Source of the DNA: Nymphaea colorata
Lineage: Eukaryota; Streptophyta; Magnoliopsida; Nymphaeales; Nymphaeaceae
Direction: 5' to 3'
DNA length: 64,000 nt
Assembly (NCBI RefSeq): GCF_008831285.2
Contig: NC_045141.1
Location: 4,667,224 to 4,731,223 of the forward strand
The notes beneath the pieces were generated by a model that saw nothing but the letters and a program-made list of their open reading frames with translations, did not search any database and was not told the DNA's origin. This document shows, one piece after another, positions 56,288-64,000 of this stretch. Position 1 is the stretch's first letter. Every line of letters starts with the position of its first letter. The position numbers were made by a program, and so were the translations under genes.

Positions 56288-58862
56288 ATGGCAACCAACG
56301 GTCGGTCACCTCAGCCGCTCATCTTACTTCTGTGTTTCTCCTTCTTCACCTTGTCAGATCAATTTGCATTGCTGTCTTTCAAATCCCTTGCCACTAAAGA
56401 CCCTTATAATGTGTTATCAAATTGGAATTCCAACATCTCTTTCTGCGACTGGAATGGAGTTTCATGCAGTCATGGTTCACAAAGGGTAGTTGCTCTGAAC
56501 CTCTCTGGAAAGGCACTTGAAGGTACCCTCTCTCCATACATCAACAATCTCTCCTTCTTACAGTTTCTTGATCTTACAAATGACAGTTTCCATGGTTATC
56601 TTCCCATTGATTTTAGTCTCCTCCCTCAGTTAGAAAATCTTTCTATAGGAAAAAACAATCTTGAGGGGTTGATCCCACAAACACTGAGCCATTGTCAATG
56701 TCTCCAAATATTGTAAGCACAAGATAACCAATTCTATGGAAGCATTCCGGAGTTAATAGGCAGTTTGCTGGAACTCAAGTGCATAAACATTTATGGTAAC
56801 AGGCTCACAAGAACCATTCCAGCACTTTTGCCAACCTTTCAAAACTGGAGTACCTTAATATTGGTCAAAATCATATGCACGGGAACATTCCTTCTGAGTT
56901 GGGAAGCATAACCCGCTAGACATTGTTTAGTGTGGAAATGAACAATCTCACTGGTGCATTACCTGAGAGCTTGTTTAACCTATCTGCTCTTCAGACTATG
57001 AGTTTCTTATCCAATCAACTAACAGGGCATCTCCCTAAAGATGTTGGACGCTGCCTGCCTAATCTCCAACAACTCTACTTGGGTGCAAACAACTTCGATG
57101 GCCCTTTTCCACCTTCTTTTTTGAATGCTACTAGTCTCCAAACTCTTACTGCAGAAGACAATGAATTTAATGGTCCTATACCATTAGAAATAGGTAGTCT
57201 GACACAACTCTGGAGGCACTCTCTTTGGGGAAATATGTTCACCAATACCCTTGGCAGCTGTGAGCTTTCCATTCTCACATCCTTGACCAAGTGTCGAATG
57301 TTAGAAGAAATTCATCTCGAATGAAACCTTCTAAACAGTATTCTTCCGGCCTCCATTGGAAACCTCACAACCACCTTGCGGCATGTTGTCCTTTCCTTTA
57401 ATGAGATTGAAGGTACTATACCATTAGCCTTAACCAGTTTAACCAAATTAATTTCCTTAGATTTGAGATTCAACAAAATAAAAGGGCTCATTCCACAAAA
57501 TATAGGATCAATGAACAGGTTACAAGCACTAGGTCTTTCTGGCAATGCATTAGAAGGCTCAATTCCAGACTCACTTTACCAGTTGGTCCACATGTATATT
57601 TTTCAAAATCAATACAACATGCTAATTGGGTCGATTTCAAGCTCTATAAACAATCTCATTAGTTTGCAAGGGCTGGATCTAAGCTCAAACCAATTTTTGA
57701 GTACAAGGACTAGATGATTCTACACTTGCATGACAACTCTTTCAGTGGTCACCTCCCTCTGAATGTTGGAAATTTAGCCATGAAGGACAACATTGATATC
57801 TCTGCAAACAAGCTGAGTGGAGAGTTGCCTGCATCATTACCAAAGCTCCAAATGCTAGAATATTTGAATCTCTCTCTCAACACATTTGATGGTCACATTC
57901 CTGAACAACTTGATCACATGCTAAACCTTGACACTATTGACCTTTCCCACAACAAGATTTCCGGTGAGATACCAAAATCATTGGAGAAACTTCAACACAT
58001 CCAGGTCTTGGACTTGTCCTTCAATCTATTGGAAGGAGAGATTCCAAGAGGTGGAAAGTTTGCAAACCTTTCTGCCGAGTTGTTCCTAGGGAACCATGCA
58101 ATATGTGGAGCTCTCAAATTCCATGTCCCATTGTGCTTAGACAAAACAGAGAGGCAAAGTAAGAGCAATGCGGCTAGAGTCATTGCTGCTTGTGCAATTG
58201 GAGGCTCAGCACTTTTGGTCATTGTTTGCACACTCATTGGTATCTCATGGTATAGAAAGAGGGAGTTGTCAAAACGTCCAGATGACATTGAAAGATTACC
58301 AGGAATTACACTCTCAGTGATTTCTTATAGAGAGCTATTGCATGCTACGAGCAATTTCAGTGATGCAAACTTTCTTGGGAGTGGAAACTTTGGTTCAGTG
58401 TACAAAGGAATTCTAACAGATGGAACGACAGTGGCTGTTAAGATCATTAATTTGTTATTTGAGGGAGCATCTAAAAGTTTTGACATCGAGTGCACTGTCA
58501 TGTGCCAAATTAGGCACCGAAACCTCACGAAACTCATTATGTCTTGCTCTAGTAGAGATTTCAAGGCTTTAGTTCTCCAATACAAGCCCTTGGCAGCCTA
58601 GAAGTCTGTCTACATTCGAGTGACTATCAGTTGAATCTCTTTCAGAGATTGGATATCATGATTGATGTGGCTTGTGCTCTAGAATATCTTCACCTTGGTT
58701 ACTCGGACATTGTAGTTCATTGTGATCTGAAGCCAAGTAATGTGCTTCTAGATGAGAACATGTCAGCATACGTCAGCGATTTTGGCATTGCAAAGATTCT
58801 AGTTGGTCAGAATTCTTCCACTCTTACAGCCACTCTCGGAACCACCAGATACATTGCACCAG
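56288..58862 (+). pseudogene. LRR receptor-like kinase (subfamily XII type), exon 1
   Basis: Starts MATNGRSPQPLILLLCFSFF (signal peptide), then the LRRNT cap FCDWNGVSC. About 15-20 extracellular LRRs of the L-x-G-x-I/L-P type follow (LSGKALEGTLSPYI, LGANNFDGPFPPSF, LSLNTFDGHIPEQL), then a transmembrane helix (VIAACAIGGSALLVIVCTLIG, about 58178-58240) and the kinase N-lobe (YRELLHATSNFSDANFLGSGNFGSVYKG, VAVKII). Broken by TAA at 56714, frameshifts near 56840 and 57320, a stop at 57714 and a one-base deletion near 58590. After it: VVHCDLKPSNVLL (non-RD, Cys before the catalytic Asp), DFGIAK, TTRYIAP, then the donor. Layout matches the FLS2/EFR/XA21 group, which sense microbial molecules; the ligand here is unknown. 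Confidence 0.92.
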
Positions 58863-59363
58863 GTATGTACTATCTCTTTTTTTTTGTCTTTTTATAAATT
58901 TTGTGTCCCTCAAACTGTGAGTATAATTGCCTGAGCCGCTTCTTGAGTCAACGTGGCCTGGCTTTGGGTTCTTACATGTGTGTGTGCATATGTGAATACT
59001 CTCTCTTTCTCTTCAATAATGCTCTCACGGAGGAAGAGGAGGAGAAGGTGGGATCCCATGGGAGGGGCCGGAGAGGTGATGAGGTGAGGTAGAGAGAGGC
59101 AAAGAGAGAGTGGGTGGGTTTGCCAGTCCTAGTGGACTCTCCCTCCCTCTTTCTCTCTCTCTCTCTATGATATATATATATATATTTTCATTTATTTATA
59201 AATCAACTGACTAAGCTTTTTTTAATTTTGTATTGTTTAAAACACTGAAAAAAAATGCATTGATGATAGTCACTGCTTTGGCTACATTTTTAGTATTGGA
59301 CTCCTTTTAGGGTCACAAAATAAGAAAAAGAGTCATCAGTAACATAGGTAGCCGACTGATTTC

Positions 59364-59436
<73 letters not shown>

Positions 59437-59877
59437 TTTGGTCCTGACTTACGTGCTTTAGCTAACTATACTCTTCTGTGATTTGCAATATAATATCAAT
59501 AAATATATGAATTGATGTGCAAACACCCATGATCCATCTAATCATCTTCATTTCGGTAGCTCACACATAAAGACATGCACAAATGGTTCCTAGCTCAATA
59601 ATGTAAAGGTCATTGATCAACTATTTTACATGCATATATGTTTGAATTCTTTTAGAAGTAGGACTTCAGTTCTAAATCATAATCTTGTATTTTTTTTAGA
59701 TGTATATATGAGAACACAACAAGTGAAAGGCAGGATTGGAGGTTCAATTGCTCTTAACTCCATTAATTTCCAGGCCTCTATCCCAAAACCAATTAGTGCA
59801 ATTGTGTCATACATGAGCATTAGCCAATTATATTGTGCTTGCTAATCATGTCTAATATTGTTGAGTGCTTGATTTAG
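58863..59877 (+). other. Intron of the receptor kinase, with microsatellites
   Basis: GT (58863) to AG (59877), phase 1. Joining P-G with AA gives E-F-G-M-A-G, exactly the expected APE(Y/F)GMAGKVS kinase segment, so the intron boundaries are secure. It holds a (TC)n run (about 59149-59166) followed by (TA)n, and two long (TA)n runs (about 59370-59428). Confidence 0.88.
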
Positions 59878-60224
59878 AATTTGGGATGGCCGGAAAGGTG
59901 TCAGCCAAAGCCGATGTCTACAGCTATGGAATTCTTCTGCTGGAGGTGTTTACCAGAAGAAAACCTACTGATGAACCGTTTGATGAGAATTTTAGTTTGA
60001 GGCAATGGGTGGCTGAAGCATTTCCAGTTGCAATTTCAGATGTCACTGACAGCCATCTTCTGGATGAAAGCAACAATACCGCAACTGAAAGATCAGCTGC
60101 TAGGAATGAGCTGCTGATGACGATCATGGAGATAGGCTTGTCGTGTTCAAGGGAGTCTCCAAATGAGAGAATGGAAATGAAGGAAGTGGTTGCAGGGCTA
60201 AGAAGGATACGACAGAAGACTTGA
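59878..60224 (+). pseudogene. LRR receptor-like kinase, exon 2 (kinase C-lobe)
   Basis: Encodes EFGMAGKVSAKADVYSYGI and LLLEVFTRRKPTDEPFDENFSLRQWV, ending CSRESPNERMEMKEVVAGLRRIRQ and a normal stop. This exon has no internal lesion. In the intact family it completes the cytoplasmic Ser/Thr kinase. Confidence 0.9.
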
Positions 60225-61540
60225 AGAATGACAAAAGAATAATTCAACTACATCAATATGTACAATTAGATTTCTGGGGTAGGATGGCAGTTACCAATAG
60301 GCACTATTTATTGTCACTCTTCTTCTAGTTTGAAGATGCAATTACTATATTTTTTATGTGCTGGTTGTGGGTGTGCAAGTTGAAACTTGGACTAGGAGAA
60401 GGATGAGATCTTAAGAAAATAATCGAAAACATGTCAAGGTTTTTTGTGATCAAACACTTGAGGATAGTAAACTAGGCCTTTAGGCAATTCGGCTTATAAT
60501 GGAACCTTGAATTTGACCTGGTTCGACAAAGAACCTGGCTTGGTTCTCACTGCTGCAGGAGAGGAAGCAACCCTATGTGAAATTAACAACATTGAAAGCG
60601 ATAACAGCATTCTCACTCATTTTGTTGGCCAGTTCATTCCCAAATGCGATTGCCAAGTAAAAAGCTCGTTGACCATCTGGGTGAGTGTAGTGGACCTACG
60701 ATTCGGTAGAGAGCCGAAGCTCCTAATCAATTTCTTGTCCCCCAGGGGTATAAGGTTTGCTTTTTAGTGCCTTAAGAGTACTATCACAACTATTATGCTT
60801 CAACTCATTGATTGGTCACCCCGTTTTGTAGCACTGGACATTCACACCACTGACACTCAAAATAAACATAGTTGACATTGTCATCCTACATGTATAAAAA
60901 ACAATAGCAAAGTCAGAATAATTATTCAAACTAAAGCTCACCAAACATCATAGTGCTTAAGACAATCACTTTTTCCATTCAAGTGTTAAAAAAACAGCAT
61001 AAATCCACCAAAATATGAGATACAATTTGTGCAACCGAAAGCCTCATTCAGTGGGTTGCACACATGAACATGAACATGTAGATAGACATTTATATGCATT
61101 GATCGAACATGAAAAAAGACAGAATGCAGCCTGCAAGCTAGGAAAAGGAAAATTGATGCATATGCATACGCAGATTTTGTTGCTTGCGAGCTTTAGACAC
61201 GTAGTAGTTGAGTGATTAAACTATAATATATGCAGAAAAAATCATCTAACTAAAAGAAGGTCCAAACATTGACAACTTGTGATATTTGGTAATCCATGGA
61301 CAAGAATTTTGGAAGTTGAATGGAGGGAGGAAGGGTGTTTGAAAAGGGCGGACCTTCTCGGGTTTCTGATAATCGATCTCTCCCTGGTAAATCCTCGACG
61401 ACAAGATTGTAGGTCGAAATTTGTGGTTCTCATCATCAAGATTCAGAAGTGGACGTTGAGAACTCTCAATTAAGATGATAAATAGAACACCAATAATCAA
61501 GATCGCTTCAGGGTTTTGAAAAGATGAAGTACCCATTTCG
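60225..61540. other. Intergenic, no supported gene
   Basis: Short frames (60507-60767, 61242-61536 minus) lack domains. Confidence 0.4.
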
Positions 61541-62510
61541 TTGGACTGTGATTCGCTGTTTCATTGGAGACTTATAGAAGAAGAGCATTGTTTATGCTTA
61601 CATTGCAATGATCTGATAAGTTCATGGAGACAAGATGCAAACCCTAAGTTCTCCTTCTTAGGGAGGTATGCTTTTCTTGTAAGGGTTCATAGTGAGGACG
61701 AACTCAGGGTAGTTTTTAGAAGGGGACAATGGAAACTGGGTGGAAGAGTGATGGTTGCCAGCAGATGGGATCCAAGGTGTTCCTTATCTATTGAGGAGAA
61801 TATGAGAGTGCCAATCTGGATTAGGGTTCCCAATTTGCCAGTATTTTTATTGAATCGAAGCACTTTCCGAGCTATTGCCTGAGCGCTATAGGGAGAACCG
61901 ATGGAAGATGACATCCATACTCAATTGATGTCAAGCATGGGGCTTGCAGAATTTGTGTGCAGGTAGCAATGGATTTCAGTCCAAAATCTGAGGTTGAATT
62001 GGAATTGAAAGAGGGAGAAATCGTTCTTGAAGAAATTGACTATGTGAGTAATATTAAAATTTCCTCGCCTATCATAGCGAATATATACTCGTATGACAAG
62101 TCGGTGTAGAGTGAAACAATTGTTGGTTTCTTCAAAGAGGCTGTGGCAAAGAAAGATGGGTGGAAGGAAGTGAAGATCTATCATTATGCCAGGAGATCTA
62201 AGGAGTGGCGGGGAGGGAATATGGAAAAAATTTTGGGAAAAAATGAGGAGTTAATAAAGGAGAGAGACCCAGATCAAAAGCAGAACCAGAATTGGGGGAT
62301 AACAAGTTTCAGTTTCTCCATAGGCAGATGGAAGTTGAAAATGAACGTTAGACCCAGAAAGATTGGAATGCAGAGATTGATTTGCAGGTGACCAGATCAA
62401 TTGCGGAGTAACGAGAAGATAGAGAAGAAGATGGAGAATCAATTGATAACAAAAAGAACGAAGGGGAGAACCATGAGTCCTCATCAGGTTTGATTCTTTC
62501 TCCTCCATTA
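61541..62510 (+). pseudogene. LINE ORF1-like remnant (DUF4283 type)
   Basis: The frame 61541-61882 reads FLGRYAFLVRVHSEDELRVVF, RRGQWKLGGRVMVASRWDP and RVPIWIRVPNLPVFLL, the pattern of the DUF4283 domain found in plant LINE ORF1 and related nucleic-acid-binding proteins. After a stop and frameshifts the homologous continuation is readable (ACRICVQVAMDF, EVELELKEGEIVLEEIDY to about 62045). The zinc knuckle and reverse transcriptase were not found, so this is a 5' fragment. Confidence 0.6.
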
Positions 62511-63806
62511 AAAAATAGTGGAATGAAAACTAGCAAAGAAATGGAAGAACAGCTGGTAGGAAAGGGAAGGTGATTGATGATACTTTCACAAGGTGGAACA
62601 TGAGTCCAGAGTAATGAGGATAGGGTGAGGCAGGAAAAGGGGAAACACCCAACATTTATTGGCTAAGGCAGTTCCATTTTTCTTCACCTCATATGTCTAA
62701 TAAGGTTGGAATTAGCATTCCACTAGCTGCTATGAAAACAAATCAGTTGAGTCTTTATCTCCTATCCTAATTTCAAAACAAGTTCAGATCCGACAAACAT
62801 ATGTATATGTATCATTTCACATTCTTATTGGATCCCACTGGAACAATGGACTCCCATTCTCATTCAACTTATGAAAATGCATGACCAATCTAAACCCGTT
62901 TGCTGCAAATTTCTGCACCAAAAATGGATCCAAAATCAGGACAAGTGGTAATTGAACTTACTAAATCCATTTACATACATAATAAAAGTGGATTCACAAG
63001 CCCAATTAGTGATGTTTCATGACGATGGCCAGGTCAGCAATGGGACTTCGTTCGAAATCCAACCAGATGGAGTCCGAGATCCAGAATGGAGAATTCCTAG
63101 TGCCACCAGGAAGCATTTGGCAACTCACAAAAATACACCTAACTTTTGGTATTATAAAGCCACAATGTTGTTACCATGATAAACAACTATATATATATAT
63201 AATTAGTACCTTTTAAACGAACTTATACGCTCGCCTATGTTTTCTCGCCTAATCATTGTATAATTAAGTAAAAACAACATCGATTTTAATCTTTTATGAT
63301 TTATGCATTAATAAAAGGGCATAACTGGTCAGTACATAGTTAACCATGTATGTATGTTATTTCAAGTTGTCACAGTGGCGGATAATGTAAATTAATGAGT
63401 TAATTTATTTTGTTTATATGGAAACTGCTTTTAGTCTTTTCATTTTAGTAATTATACGTAAGCTATTTAGTAACTAGCAGAAGTTTAGTCTTAATCAACA
63501 GTGCAAATATCTTGTCTTTTCTTCTAATCCCCATATATTTAGATAAACTTTCAAATGTTCCTATCAACTTACCAAATTCTTTGGGATTAGATAGGGCTGT
63601 ACAATTAGTCAAGCTAACTCAAGCTCGACTCAAACTTGTTCAGTTACACTTGATTTGAAACGCAAGTTTATAAAGGAGTCGAGTTCAAGTTACATGAATT
63701 TGACTCTATTTTTTTTTTAATTTAGCTTTTCTATTAATTTTCAAATTTAAAACAAAGAAATTGAAGGAAGAGTTGGTAAAGGAACTTAAACAAGCCAAAC
63801 TCAAGC
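62511..63806. other. Intergenic, no supported gene
   Basis: AT-rich with no domain-bearing frame. 63600-63720 has TCGAG/CTCGA words typical of a degenerate dispersed repeat. Confidence 0.4.
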
Positions 63807-63930
63807 CACGATTTAGTCTATTGAGTCAACCTTTTGCTGATCTTGTACAGCTTGAGTCGAGCTCAAGGCACGATTTTGGTCTATCGAGTCAACCTTTTGC
63901 TGATCTTATACAGCTCGACTCGAGCTTGAG
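63807..63930. repeat. Tandem duplication, two copies of 62 bp
   Basis: CACGATTTAGTCTATTGAGT and the following sequence to 63868 is repeated at 63869-63930 with a few changes. The frame across it (63761-63979) therefore shows SQPFADL twice; it is a by-product, not a gene. Confidence 0.85.
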
Positions 63931-64000
63931 CCCAGCAATGACTCCATGTGTGGAGCTGCCGGAGGACTGGTACTTCTGAGTTGACCACAGAATTGAAGCA

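Noticed and set aside
63761-63979. 72-codon frame with doubled SQPFADL
   Set aside because: Product of the 62-bp tandem duplication in a dispersed repeat.

Overview
This 64 kb window is nuclear DNA from a flowering plant. It is AT-rich and intron-bearing, full of LTR retrotransposons and (TA)n microsatellites, and carries remains of a TIR-NBS-LRR (TNL) gene and a subfamily-XII-like LRR receptor kinase. TNL genes are absent from grasses and most monocots, so a eudicot, magnoliid or early-diverging angiosperm is likely; the species cannot be named from the sequence.

Region 1 (1-28.3 kb) is the most interesting part. It holds six dispersed same-strand copies of a small secreted-peptide gene, starting at 623, 2742, 7808, 9341, 18712 and 27732. 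Each encodes a roughly 60-118 residue protein that begins MGY-like, has a hydrophobic signal peptide, and (in the intact copies) ends in a proline-rich tail with a W/L-S-x-K block followed by PP and usually an N-P-H triplet. Flanking DNA is also shared, so the array grew by duplicating units of gene plus flank. Three copies look intact (623, 2742, 18712); three carry frameshifts or exchanged C-termini. I do not recognise the family. Retroelements separate the units: a 3.8 kb solo LTR with target-site duplication ACAGG, a 5.7 kb decayed Ty1/copia element, and a 3.9 kb copia element with target-site duplication CCATT that lacks reverse transcriptase.

Region 2 (25.4-36.8 kb) is a broken TNL resistance gene. 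Its TIR exon is cut at 26136 by a miniature LTR element (TRIM). About 5.6 kb of foreign DNA follows, including peptide copy six and a 2.6 kb duplicated block, before the rest of the TIR, the NB-ARC and the LRR exons resume with frameshifts and stops. A minus-strand copia remnant (36.8-41.3 kb) abuts its 3' end.

Region 3 (42.7-48.1 kb) contains a second copy of the 28.3-30.9 kb block, a second copy of the TNL upstream flank, and a truncated copia 3' end related to the element at 19.7 kb.

Region 4 (48.1-56.1 kb) shows no convincing gene. Region 5 (56.3-60.2 kb) is a non-RD LRR receptor-kinase pseudogene with one large intron. The last 4 kb holds a LINE ORF1-like remnant (DUF4283-type) and a short tandem duplication.

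Overall this is a fast-evolving accessory locus in which secreted peptides lie beside dead immune receptors. A defence or signalling role for the peptides is inference from secretion, divergence, neighbourhood and W-box-like promoter sites; nothing in the sequence proves it.
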